Assembly (NCBI GenBank): GCA_020744425.1
Contig: JAGMUV010000001.1
Coordinates: 6,324,001-6,388,000 of the forward strand
From: Dactylonectria macrodidyma
Taxonomy: Eukaryota > Ascomycota > Sordariomycetes > Hypocreales > Nectriaceae
Reading direction: 5' to 3'
DNA: 64,000 nt
Below, piece by piece: positions 10,586-20,724 of this stretch. Numbering within the stretch: the first letter of the stretch is position 1; each line of letters starts with the position of its first letter. The notes under the pieces were generated by a model. The model saw only the letters and a program-made list of their open reading frames with translations. It did not search any database and was not told the DNA's origin. The translations under genes were made by a program, and so were the position numbers.

Positions 10586-12340
10586 GGTGGAATGGCAGTG
10601 CTAATTTAGGCTTAAGGACCGTTGGAAACGAATATGAATGTGAGCAGTGAGAAAGATTCGTAGGTAGAAGGAATTAGTGGCGATCAGGTTTGCTTTATGC
10701 TCTGCTTTTATACCCTTCAGAATGTAGAGTTTTCTCTCAAGCCTCTTAATTTCACTCCCTCCTGGGTCCTGCGCTGTCAAAGTTCTTCATCCGAATATCC
10801 TTTACGGTGTTCAAGAGTCGAGTCAGCGACATTTGAGAGTAAAAGGTTAACAATTTTGACCACGCGTTTTGGGGCCACGGAGGTTAATTACTGAGGATGG
10901 TGACTCAATTGCGCATTTATCCGAAGTAACTTTGCCATAAAGTTTGGAAAACCACGAATAATAAATGAGTGGCTCATCTCTTACTTCTCAGAACTCCTGC
11001 TCCAACATTGATTTAGGAAAGTCGTACAAAAACACCCCGCCCTTCCGATCTCTTCGGAGCTGGCTATAAATCCACCGAAGTGGTCAGCATGATCGAGAGG
11101 ACCTCGCACACCGAAGCTGATGCCAAATCTCAGAATGATTCTCACACAGGGCAAGTTTCGCTGCAGATTTGCTGCGACAGTTGCCGTGGCAGCTATGTCG
11201 CCCCTGTCGCCCTGTGAGTCTGCGTGGAGGGCGATATTAGCCCGCAACCTGTCAGTCGCGACCACAGCGCACTTTTTAGGTCCAAGGTAGATGACAAGAA
11301 CATGAAAGCAAAAGGCCTCCGCCTCTGGATGTTGTCGGGTAAGGGGAAGGTACCCTGAGACATTTATTTGGAGTATGCCAAGCACGGATGACCCAAAATG
11401 CCTCCTCTAAAACCTGGACTATGCATTTTGGAATTGGATAATCGGGGCCGCAGTACCGTTTGCTCGGCCTGATCCATACATTTGTTCCTAGCCAACAACT
11501 GATCTTCGGTGACGCCACTGAATAAACGATTACATTTGTGCTTGTCCGGCTGAGGGAGTGGCTGAACAGGCTGTAATTTAGGACCCCAATGCCAAGGATG
11601 CCTGGACTTGGCTTTGACGCGTGTAGTTACATGATTTGTTCTGCATGTGCACTTATATACTCAGGGAGAGATAGCCCTACGCCCGTCAGCCGAAATACGA
11701 GATCCGCTGCAGATGAGCGCTTAATTGATGCGGCTGAGATTGAGACAGGTCTAGGATGCAGCGGGTATGATACGCAGGGAGAGCGTCGAGGTTAGTCTAA
11801 GAACGTCGAGTCATCAACACTACCATTGTCCAGCCAGGGCTGGTAACTAAATGAAACCCGTGGGCTGTACAGCTTGAGCAGATCACCTTTCATATGAGAA
11901 TGCAGTGGACATCGTCATAAGAGAGCCTTCCAAAATATCGTGGTGTTGGTTTGGCAGGCATACCGTCGTGGGAGTGCGTTTACCGTCCAGCTACATCAGG
12001 CTGAAGAGGGCTTCTCAGTAAAATTGGTGGCGGAATGCCCCTGTGATCGTTTTTGCTTTTGTCGGCTACCGACATGAATCAGGCTGGCACTGCCTCTACG
12101 CCATGCATGATGCGCCCCAGGAGAGTCTTCATTGCAAATTTAGCCCATTTGCTTGACACTGGTATGACTGTCAGGGAGCCGAAGGCTGCCTCGAGTCACC
12201 GTCTTAATAAGAGCTAGCCTCCCTCAAGCATGAAGGGCAACTATTCTGTGGCGCCTCTAGTTCTGCCAGTATTCGTTCGTTCTTTTTCCTGCATTCTGAC
12301 CAACAATACATGTCTATATTACTCTGGAACCGCAAGCGAC
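10586..12340. other. Gene-poor region of about 1.75 kb
   Basis: Only short frames without recognisable motifs occur here, including overlapping minus-strand frames at 10981-11385 and 11276-11518. I do not call them genes. The last part presumably holds the promoter of the interrupted DUF3433 gene. Confidence 0.5.
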
Positions 12341-12877
12341 ATGGCAGCTTACCGAGGAAGACGGCATCAACAGTGGATGCAGCCGAACAATCGGAACGAC
12401 GATCCTGAAACGTACGAATTAGACACTAACAGTCATCCTAATCTGACCCCAGGTATTGAACGCCGCAATGCCGGCGTCCACCCAGGCGTTGGTCAGCCCT
12501 ACATCCACAATGAGGGGATCGAAACCTCGACGAGCCAACTAACGGACGATACTCGAGCAAGGAGTCAGACAAGTTAGTTTTAAACCCAGCCAATAACTCA
12601 TCCCACAACTTCAGAACTCTGACACTGTAAAAGCGACCTCAAGCCGTGTTACATGGACAGCTTTAGACTTCCAGGACCTGACCCGAGAAGATCAGCGTAG
12701 GTGTCACCGGCTAGACTTTCGTTTCCAGTCGCTTAGAAACGGTTGGCTCATATCCTGGTGCATCCTGAACTTCATCGTCCTATCTACATTGATTTCCCTG
12801 CCGGTCATATACACAAAGAACCCCTCGGCACTTCACATCCGCAAGAGCAATGTGTACGGGAGAAACGCCTCCCAGTA
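12341..12877 (+). pseudogene. DUF3433 membrane protein, 5' part, cut by copia insertion
   Basis: First part of a gene for a large fungal multi-pass membrane protein of the DUF3433 type (function unknown). Exon 1 runs from ATG 12341 to 12572 with a GTTAGT donor; exon 2 starts at 12634. The N-terminus is polar, and the text then reads RCHRLDFRFQSLRNGW followed by a membrane segment (LISWCILNFIVLSTLISL). The frame continues to NASQ at the insertion site, where the retrotransposon begins after the 5-bp target CAGTA. The 3' part resumes in the same codon at 18649. With the element in place, no normal full-length protein is expected. Confidence 0.85.
12873..12877. repeat. Target-site duplication CAGTA, left copy
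   Basis: CAGTA directly before the 5' LTR is repeated directly after the 3' LTR at 18644-18648. Five bases is the usual length for Ty1/copia integrase. Confidence 0.95.
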
Positions 12878-13128
12878 TGTCACATCTATCAACTGTTGAG
12901 ACTGAAGATAAAGTCTCAAAGGCTCGGATCTCTAATAAACCGGTCTCAAAGACCCGGCTTCCTAACAAGCCGGTCTCGAAGACCCGGATCCCTTGGGATC
13001 CGGTCTACCGAGAACCTTATCATAGCTATGAGGGCAACCTACAAATAGGTCTGCCGCGAGCCCTCAGTTAGATAGAAATCAAGAGCTTCTACTTACATCA
13101 CAATGCACCCTTCCTATCAGATGCAACA
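12878..13128 (+). repeat. 5' LTR of the copia element
   Basis: 251 bp, starting TGTCACATC and ending GATGCAACA. Its centre holds two stable inverted repeats: CCGGCTT...AAGCCGG at 12954-12973 and the near-perfect palindrome CCGGATCCC-TT-GGGATCCGG at 12984-13003. It has the same sequence as 18393-18643. Confidence 0.97.
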
Positions 13129-13140
13129 GTTATGAGCCCG
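13129..13140 (+). other. Primer-binding site for half initiator tRNA-Met
   Basis: GTTATGAGCCCG follows the LTR directly. Its complement CGGGCTCATAAC matches the anticodon stem-loop of initiator tRNA-Met (CAT anticodon), not the tRNA 3' end. This is the arrangement known for Drosophila copia, which is primed by a cleaved 5' half of that tRNA. The match is read from memory of tRNA-iMet sequences. Confidence 0.75.
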
Positions 13141-13310
13141 GTTTGCCTATAGCTGAAGCGGACGATATTCTTTGATCAAGCTGTATCATCAGACCCTTAT
13201 CAAACCTATCTCCCTTCCTTCCTAGCCTAGGCTTGCAACCTAGCTTCTTCAAGCTAGTCCTTCCAAACTAGGTTATCAACTTCCGCTGTTGCTCGCAGTC
13301 ATCTATCGCG

Positions 13311-16300
13311 ATGGGCGTTGCTGATACGGAAGCCTCTTCCTGGGCCAAGCTCAACGGGCCTAGTGATTGGAAACACTGGATAGCCAGCATCCGGAAATCG
13401 GCTACTACGAAGGACGTCTGGGACTTCATTGACCCTTTTAAGGAAAACAAGAAGTCCCTAGCCCGACCGGTCTTTCCTACAGCTGCAGACATCAAGCCTG
13501 ATGCGACTAGGCTGTCTGAGCTGACCCCAGACCAAAGGATTGACCTTAATGGCCTTGAGAAACAGTATCTCGAAAACGTCCGAATCTACGAAAAACGCCA
13601 AAAGGCCCTATCCGCTATCCAAGACCGGATCATCCTGACCGTCGGCAACTATCGAGATGTCATCGACGATGAAGATGACGTTGCAAAGGAACTAGCCCTC
13701 CTACGGGCCCGGATCCAGCCAGCTACCTGGTTCCATGAAAGAGAAGTCCTTGACCGATATCGAACAGCCCTCAAGGGGCCCGGCCGGACTAAGACTAAGG
13801 ACTGGGTCACAAGCTGGCAGAAGGTCCTTACGGAAGCCCGTAATCTAGGCCTTCCTGACTCCAAGGGTCTCAGACCAACCCTAGACTTCCTAGAAGCTGT
13901 CAGACCGATGGACCTCACCTTCGCCGATATCTGGATGAATAAGATCCAATATAAGGCATCAAAGGGCAAGAAAGACTGGGAAGCTAAGATCCCGGACGGT
14001 ATTGAGATCAGCGAGCTGTTCGAAAAACAGGCTACAGAGACGAAGGCACCGAAAGGGTCCTTTTCCACGTTCCAGAAAACCGGCTCTTCTAAGCCTGCCG
14101 GATCTAACGGATCCGAGGGACCAAAGACCCCCTGCCTCTGTGGCAAACAGCATTTCTATTCAAAATGCCCTTACCTAGTTACTTCTATCCGCCCGGCCGG
14201 ATGGAAGCCTAACCAAGACATAGAATTCCAGATCAATCAACAGCTCGAAGACCCTGCTACGAAACAACGGGTAGATCGAGCTCTGCAGAGACAGAAGCCT
14301 AGGGATACCCAGCCAGGGGCCCCAAAGGCCACTACAGACAACAGGGATGAAGGCTACATCAAGGGCAGCTCCTTTGCCGGCCTTTCCCTTCAGACCACAC
14401 AGCCGCCGGACCAACAGCAAGGTCAGCAGCTAGGTCGGCAACCGGAACAGCAGCCGGCTCTAACGATCCTATCTACGGCTTCCGTCATAACCGTTCCAGG
14501 GAGGGTTTATCCGCTCAGGGACTCCTTTATCCTTGATTCCGGGTCAGACACACACATCTGTAATAACCTCTTACGCTTTTCATCCTATCAGCCCTCTAGG
14601 AACCCCGAGCCTATCTTTGCAGGCGGATCCGAGCTGCAAATCCTAGGCTACGGTCAGGTCAACCTACGGCTTGAAGACGGGCTCTTCCAGCTCAGACGGG
14701 CAGCCTATATCCCGGGTTTCCACACGAACGTTGTCTCGCTAGATCTTATGATCCTAGCCGGATACAACTGGAACCCGAAAACAGGGGCCGTCTTCCAAGG
14801 GATAGAGACTATCTTCTATACCCGACGGTACCATCGCCAACAAGTCATCGAATTCAACGAGGTCAGACCGATCTCGGCCACAGCAGCCGCCGCAGCCTCT
14901 GCCGACCAAGGCAGACCAACGGGCCTGCTAGCAGCAGCCGCAGCCTCTTCCAAAGACCCTAGGGCGCCTCAGACAGCCGAATCCATCCTCTGGCACCAAC
15001 GTCTAGGCCACTTGAACGCCCGGGCTCTTGAACATCTTACGGATCAGACCCTAGGGGTCCGTATCAAGGGACCTATCGCAATAGACTGCGAAGCCTGCTC
15101 CCTTGCCAAGGCTAGCAGACAGGTCTCCCGACGAAGCCCGCAGACAATAGCTCCGAGACCCTATTGGAGGGTCTACATCGACCTCTTTAGCTTCCACACA
15201 AGCTATGACGGAAAACAGGCTGCCTTGCTGATCAAAGATGAATACACAGGCCTAATCCACATCTATCTTCTATCCGATCAGACACAGGATTCAGTCCTAG
15301 GGGCCCTACAGGCCTTCGTATCCTACATCCGGACACAATACGGGCTCCGGATCTGCCGGATCCATAGGGACAACGACAGGGCCCTAGGCATCCGATCGAT
15401 CAATTGGATGACTGACGAAGGGATCGAGGACGAACCCTCGAGCCCTCACAACCCGGCTCAGAACGGCCCTGCCGAACGATCTGGGGGGGTAATAGCTCCT
15501 AAGAACAGGTCTATGTTACTAGGGTCTAACCTGCCGCCCGATCTCTGGTCCGAGGGTTGGAAAACAGCTGTCTTCCTATATAACAGATCGCCCCAACAGG
15601 CCCGAGACTGGAAGACCCCCTTAGGGCTGCTAATTTCCTGGCTTCAAGACCAAGGAAAGGACACCGGATTCGTCTCCAGACAGCCGGATCTAACGCACCT
15701 TAGGGCCTTCGGCTGCCGGGCCTATCCAATGACTACGGAAGCTTTGAAGAGCACTCAAAAACGGGACCTAAAGACAGCCGCCCACGCAGAAATCGGCTAC
15801 CTAGTTGGATACGATTCGAACAACATCTTCAGGATCTGGATCCCGGAAAGGTCAGAGGTCCGGAGGGTCAGGGACGTCACATTCGACGAGAAAACCTTCT
15901 ATGATCCTAAGAACCACCCAATCCCTCAGCCAATTCGACAGCCTAGGGTGCGGTTCCTGCTTCCAGCCCACATTGACAGCGATAGTGATGAAGACGAGGA
16001 AATCAGGTCAACGATCGAGGTAGCCCTCGATGACCCTGATCAGCACGAACAGCCCGATCAACATGACCTCGATAGGTCAGACGGACCCGAAGACACGGAC
16101 CCGGACGACGCTACGGACCGTACCGAAGCCACACCCGATCTAGCTAATCCGGACAGTCCGGGCAGCCCGGATCCGGAAGACCTAGCGTTCCAAGATCTAG
16201 ATCTCAACGAGCAGGAAGACAAGGACTCTGACGACGACGATGACGAAGATCCCTATCTTCCGACCCCACAGACAACGGCACCGCCATCCGAAAGCCCGGA

Positions 16301-18245
16301 TCCTCCATTTTCTACGCCGCCGGAACAGCCCGGCAGCCCAACTAGCAGGCAACCTAGCCCGGAGCCGACACAGACGTCAGAGCCGGCTAGACGAGGGGGC
16401 CCACGAGGACCGCGAAGACCGTGGCCTGCTGCGTCTCGAGCCTCAGACCGCATCAGGGGCCAAGGAACCGGCCCAGCAGACGAACCAGCTATCGATCCAA
16501 TCCGAAAGGCTAGCTTTTTCAGCAGCTTCTTCAACGGAAGGGAAGAAAAGCTCCACAGACGGAACCTTCCGCCGGAACCTAGGACTTTCAAAGAGCTAGA
16601 AAATCACCCCTTTGGCCGCCAATTCAAGCAGGCCTGCGAGATCCAGATGAGAGACCTGTGGGGTCAAGGGACCTTTGAGGCTGTTCTATCCGAACAGGCC
16701 AAAAAGACCCCTATCCCGACGACCTGGGTCTTTAAATACAAGACGGATAAGCATGGGTTCCTTACGAAGTTCAAGGCCCGGCTCTGTGTCCGAGGGGATC
16801 TTCAGCCCCTTGACGACAAAGAGACCTATGCAGCAACCTTAGCAGGAAGGTCCTTCCGGGTCCTTATGGCTATAGCAGCTAAATTCCAGCTAGAGGCTAG
16901 GCAGCTAGACGCAATCAACGCCTTCACCAACAGCCCACTAGACGAAGAAGTCTACATCCGCTGCCCGGATGGATTCAAACGGCACGGATGGAGTCTACGG
17001 CTACGAAAGGCCCTATACGGGCTACGCAGATCACCCTTACTGTGGCAACGAGACCTCCTTCAGACCTTCCAGCAGCTAGGTCTGCAGCAGTGTGCAGAAG
17101 ACCCTTGTATCTGCAACAACAGCTGGCTGACCGTCTTCTTCTACGTTGACGATATCGTCTTGCTATATCGAACAAAGGATCAGCTAGCTGCTGAGACCCT
17201 GATCAATAGGCTCAAACAGCGGTATCAGATGCAGGACCTTGGGGACCTTTCCTGGTTCCTAGGGATCCGAATTCTAAGGGATAAGCTAGCTAAGAAGCTG
17301 TGGCTCTGTCAGGACTCATACATCGAGAAAACAGCTGCCCGCTTTAAGGTCAAGCTAACCGACGATTTCAAAGGAAACCCTCTACCAACCAACGACCTAC
17401 GGAAAAACCCGTATCAAGCCCAGCAGGACCAGGTGATCCTATTCCAGCAGAAAGTCGGATCGATCAACTACATCGCAGTCATCAGCCGGCCTGACGTAGC
17501 TAAGGCCGCAGCCCGGCTAGCAGAACACTTACTCAATCCAACGGAAGACCATCACCGGATCGCAGATAGGGTCATCATCTACCTCTACGCAACCCGATAT
17601 CTAGCTATCCAATTCAGCGGTCAAAGCTCTCAAATACCGATCATTCAAATCGCAATTCCAATAGCCGGATCAGCAGCCGGATCAGCAGCCGCCCCGGGCC
17701 CGGCCGATCAGACGGATCAGGACCTCGAATTCCTAGTTGCATCAGACGCAGCCTTCGCAGACGACCCGAAGACCCGGAAATCGTCCCAAGGGATGATCAT
17801 GACTCTGTTCGGCGGACCTATTAGCTGGAAAGCCGGGAAACAGGATACAGTTACAACTTCATCTACAGAAGCAGAGCTCCTTGCTTTCACACACACAGCT
17901 AAGGAAGCCCTAGCTACCCAACGGCTATTCCAACAGCTAGACCTTCAGCTAGACCAACAGCTAGTCATTCAGTGTGACAACCAACAGACGATCCGGCTCA
18001 TCACTCTGCAGATCCCGCGGATCCGAACAGCCCTACGGCACGTTGATATCCACAGCTGTTGGGCCCGGCAGTCCTACTTCAATGGATTATTTCAAGTCAA
18101 ATACACGAAAACAGCAGAGATGCTAGCAGACGGTCTGACCAAGCCCCTGCCTGGTCAGAAATTCGAACTCTTCGTCAGACAGCTAGGACTTATTGATATC
18201 AGGAGTCTAATCGAGACACAGATCGAGACAGATGACGAGGGCTAG
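13311..18245 (+). CDS. Copia Gag-Pol polyprotein, intact single frame
   Basis: A 1,644-residue polyprotein with no stop or frameshift. The Gag part ends in a zinc knuckle (CLCGKQHFYSKC, near residue 275). The aspartic protease has DSGSD near 408. Integrase has the HHCC finger (WHQRLGH near 561, later CEAC) and a D-D-E core (YIDLFSF, HRDND, GPAERS). Reverse transcriptase starts around TTWVFKYK near 1137 and has FYVDD near 1278. RNase H contains ASDAAFADD near 1478 and TEAELLA, and the tail has MLADGLTK. Start chosen at ATG 13311, the first in frame. All catalytic residues I can check are present, so the element may be active. Confidence 0.97.
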   Translation: MGVADTEASSWAKLNGPSDWKHWIASIRKSATTKDVWDFIDPFKENKKSLARPVFPTAADIKPDATRLSELTPDQRIDLNGLEKQYLENVRIYEKRQKALSAIQDRIILTVGNYRDVIDDEDDVAKELALLRARIQPATWFHEREVLDRYRTALKGPGRTKTKDWVTSWQKVLTEARNLGLPDSKGLRPTLDFLEAVRPMDLTFADIWMNKIQYKASKGKKDWEAKIPDGIEISELFEKQATETKAPKGSFSTFQKTGSSKPAGSNGSEGPKTPCLCGKQHFYSKCPYLVTSIRPAGWKPNQDIEFQINQQLEDPATKQRVDRALQRQKPRDTQPGAPKATTDNRDEGYIKGSSFAGLSLQTTQPPDQQQGQQLGRQPEQQPALTILSTASVITVPGRVYPLRDSFILDSGSDTHICNNLLRFSSYQPSRNPEPIFAGGSELQILGYGQVNLRLEDGLFQLRRAAYIPGFHTNVVSLDLMILAGYNWNPKTGAVFQGIETIFYTRRYHRQQVIEFNEVRPISATAAAAASADQGRPTGLLAAAAASSKDPRAPQTAESILWHQRLGHLNARALEHLTDQTLGVRIKGPIAIDCEACSLAKASRQVSRRSPQTIAPRPYWRVYIDLFSFHTSYDGKQAALLIKDEYTGLIHIYLLSDQTQDSVLGALQAFVSYIRTQYGLRICRIHRDNDRALGIRSINWMTDEGIEDEPSSPHNPAQNGPAERSGGVIAPKNRSMLLGSNLPPDLWSEGWKTAVFLYNRSPQQARDWKTPLGLLISWLQDQGKDTGFVSRQPDLTHLRAFGCRAYPMTTEALKSTQKRDLKTAAHAEIGYLVGYDSNNIFRIWIPERSEVRRVRDVTFDEKTFYDPKNHPIPQPIRQPRVRFLLPAHIDSDSDEDEEIRSTIEVALDDPDQHEQPDQHDLDRSDGPEDTDPDDATDRTEATPDLANPDSPGSPDPEDLAFQDLDLNEQEDKDSDDDDDEDPYLPTPQTTAPPSESPDPPFSTPPEQPGSPTSRQPSPEPTQTSEPARRGGPRGPRRPWPAASRASDRIRGQGTGPADEPAIDPIRKASFFSSFFNGREEKLHRRNLPPEPRTFKELENHPFGRQFKQACEIQMRDLWGQGTFEAVLSEQAKKTPIPTTWVFKYKTDKHGFLTKFKARLCVRGDLQPLDDKETYAATLAGRSFRVLMAIAAKFQLEARQLDAINAFTNSPLDEEVYIRCPDGFKRHGWSLRLRKALYGLRRSPLLWQRDLLQTFQQLGLQQCAEDPCICNNSWLTVFFYVDDIVLLYRTKDQLAAETLINRLKQRYQMQDLGDLSWFLGIRILRDKLAKKLWLCQDSYIEKTAARFKVKLTDDFKGNPLPTNDLRKNPYQAQQDQVILFQQKVGSINYIAVISRPDVAKAAARLAEHLLNPTEDHHRIADRVIIYLYATRYLAIQFSGQSSQIPIIQIAIPIAGSAAGSAAAPGPADQTDQDLEFLVASDAAFADDPKTRKSSQGMIMTLFGGPISWKAGKQDTVTTSSTEAELLAFTHTAKEALATQRLFQQLDLQLDQQLVIQCDNQQTIRLITLQIPRIRTALRHVDIHSCWARQSYFNGLFQVKYTKTAEMLADGLTKPLPGQKFELFVRQLGLIDIRSLIETQIETDDEG

Positions 18246-18383
18246 CAGAGCCCGATTTCCTTCTATCAGTCTTTTCCTTCAATTTCCTATCCCTATTTTC
18301 CTAGCCTACGCAACAACCGTCCTTCCAACAAGGGCCATTTTCCTATATTTCCTATCTATTCAGTTTGAATCCCCATTCAACCT

Positions 18384-18392
18384 GGGGGGGTA
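18384..18392 (+). other. Polypurine tract of the copia element
   Basis: A run of seven G plus TA lies directly before the 3' LTR. It is the expected primer for plus-strand DNA synthesis. Confidence 0.75.
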
Positions 18393-18643
18393 TGTCACAT
18401 CTATCAACTGTTGAGACTGAAGATAAAGTCTCAAAGGCTCGGATCTCTAATAAACCGGTCTCAAAGACCCGGCTTCCTAACAAGCCGGTCTCGAAGACCC
18501 GGATCCCTTGGGATCCGGTCTACCGAGAACCTTATCATAGCTATGAGGGCAACCTACAAATAGGTCTGCCGCGAGCCCTCAGTTAGATAGAAATCAAGAG
18601 CTTCTACTTACATCACAATGCACCCTTCCTATCAGATGCAACA
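18393..18643 (+). repeat. 3' LTR of the copia element
   Basis: 251 bp, identical as read to the 5' LTR. The right copy of the target duplication CAGTA follows at 18644-18648. Confidence 0.97.
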
Positions 18644-18648
18644 CAGTA
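18644..18648. repeat. Target-site duplication CAGTA, right copy
   Basis: Same five bases as 12873-12877. Together they prove that the two halves of the DUF3433 gene were one sequence. Confidence 0.95.
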
Positions 18649-20623
18649 CGTGCCAGCCCTCATTGGCAGCGTCTCGGTCATCTGGTTCCGGTCAATCGCC
18701 CAGTCGTACAATCGTCTACGCCCTTATTTTGCCATGTCATATGTTCCCAAAGAAGAAAGCGAGCCCTCTGGTGACCAAGCTTATCTTACCCAACATCTCG
18801 ACATGACCTATTCTGCTATCCCGGACGCCCGAACATGGGCCCACGTGGTTCGGAACCGACATTGGCTCACATTGTTTACCAACCTCATCGCTATCTTCGG
18901 TGGCCTTCTAGTCGTCCCCATGAAGTTTTCTTTTATCCAAATTTGGGACGATGGCAAGGGCACTGGGTGGGATATTCAAATATCTAGTATCGCTGCAACG
19001 GTCCTTGGGGCAGTCTATCTGGTATATTTCCTCATCGGCATTAGACTCCTGTTCTGCTTCTGGGACAGGACTACAGGGTTAAAGTGGGATCCGAACTCCA
19101 TTTCGGCCCAAGTCGCGCTTCTACGCGAGTCCAATGTGCGAACAGCTCTACAGGGGACTGAGTTCATGACCATCCAACAGCTTCAGGACTTTGTGAAGAC
19201 CTGGCCTCGAAACCATGGCCGTTTAAGGCTGGGCTACTGGATTGAGACGAGAGATGACATCAGCCGCGTCGTTTATGGGTTACATTTCTTACCAAGGAGC
19301 GGTGGAACCACTAGTAGGTCTTTCTTCACCCCACCAAATCATTAAGGTCCGCCCTTCTGGAGCCAAACGCTGACTTCCAACAAGATCAGGGCAAAACGTC
19401 GATCCCGGCGAGTCAACGTACCGCTGATTGTTCGTACTCCAATGACAGTAAGTTTGAAGCCATGAGCCTTTTAAACCAGGGATACACTAACCGTATTATA
19501 AAAAGATAGACCAATTAAGGTCTTAGCCGTTAACAACGAGTCCAACACCCGATCATTAGATGCTTGGGCTGGGACACCTCTGGCAAAGCATCGCTTTATC
19601 GGAGGGTTCAATCTTTTCGTCAGCGACCCCTGGATTCTTTTCATGCTACTCATCACATTGGTTCTAGTAGGCCTCATGACATTGGCCCTTGTTAAGGGCT
19701 ATTTGGATCGGCGAATCAAACTCGTCCGGCTCAGTGAAAGTTTCAACAAACAAATTGGGTCAGATTTGATCTCCATGTCGGCAACAAGTTTCATCTACTC
19801 CTTCATTTTCCGGTCACTCCCATCACTCTACTTCGGCATCATTTGCAGCACGTTTCTCATTTCCGACACCTGGCATCGAATCCACAAGCCTATCCACGGA
19901 ATGGACAAGCCAGCTGTGGCGAAGAATTCCATATTTCTCAACTACATTTCTCCTCTTCCGCACGAAGTCATTTACACCGCTTTTGGCAATGGTCATTATA
20001 GAGTTGCCTTGGGGTCAATTCTAGCCTTACTTGGACAGACTAGCCCCCTCGTTGCAGGTGGTGTATTTGTTTTCAATGAAGAAGAGATGACTGTCCGGGC
20101 TAGCTGGCCCAGCGCAGGTTACATATACGCCATGCTGTGGCTGAATTGCTTTGCCTTGTTATTCTCGCGCCTTGATCTCACCTATGCATGTGGTAGAGGT
20201 CTTGGGACGATTTTGGACGTTGCTTCATTCTGTTACGACAGTCCGATGCTGCAGGACCCAGGTTTCAACCACGATCCGACGGATGAAGAGGAACACGTCA
20301 AGGCTCGGGTTCTCATCGAGAAAAGAAACTACGCATATGGATACTATCGCGGTATTTCAGGGAGGCGCAGGCTAGGATTCAGTTGGGCAACCACAGACTT
20401 GAATGATCAGGGAGCGCAGGGGGCGTCTGACGTGGATAGAGTCAAAATTCGGTATCGGCAACTCAGGTTCGGTATCAAATTCTTTCGGCCGCCGGCGGTT
20501 CAAGGCCAGACATCAGGGTCGGGCAGGCAGTCCCATGGAGTGCATATTGACGCTGGTAACCTGTTTGGACCTATCAATCAGACTACTGCTGCCGGGGATG
20601 AGCAAGATTTCAGTGCGGAGTAG
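18649..20623 (+). pseudogene. DUF3433 membrane protein, 3' part
   Basis: Continuation of the gene cut at 12877: the codon for Tyr bridges the insertion and the text goes on VPALIGSVSVIWFRSIAQSY, then RLRPYFAMSY, typical of DUF3433. Several membrane segments are visible (LFTNLIAIFGGLLVV, AATVLGAVYLVYFLIGI, ILFMLLITLVLVGLMTLAL). The frame from 18649 is open to about 19307. Between about 19307 and 19510 one or two introns are needed: a GTAAGT at about 19456 joins well to an acceptor before RPIKVLAVNN, but the first junction is not resolved and could be a frameshift. The stop is at 20623. Coding text looks otherwise undecayed, which fits a recent insertion. Confidence 0.85.
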
Positions 20624-20724
20624 GGCTGCTGCTCGATCAGGAGTCTTATGAGACAATCTGGTCCTTGTATACTGAATGGGCAAACATCTTATGAAAGACT
20701 AGTCAACCATTGAATACTTAGATC

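Larger units (their letters stand above)
12878..18643 (+). mobile_element. Complete Ty1/copia LTR retrotransposon
   Basis: This 5,766-bp element has two 251-bp LTRs bounded by TG...CA, a 5-bp target duplication (CAGTA), a primer-binding site, one long Gag-Pol frame and a polypurine tract. The LTRs read as identical, so insertion was recent or the LTRs have been homogenised. Domain order is protease, integrase, reverse transcriptase, RNase H, which defines the copia superfamily. It lies in the same orientation as the DUF3433 gene it splits. A solo LTR of the same family is at 35810-36060. Confidence 0.97.

Noticed and set aside
10981..11518. Overlapping minus frames of 134 and 80 codons
   Set aside because: They show no conserved motif and no usable splice link, and composition is not coding-like.
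12743..13071. Overlapping plus frames across the 5' LTR
   Set aside because: The same peptide appears at all three LTR copies (also 18365-18586 and 35761-36003). It is LTR sequence read by chance, with flanks that differ.
14900..14960. Possible repeat array in the Ala-rich part of Gag-Pol
   Set aside because: It is a short run of GCA/GCC codons in the linker between protease and integrase, not a true array.
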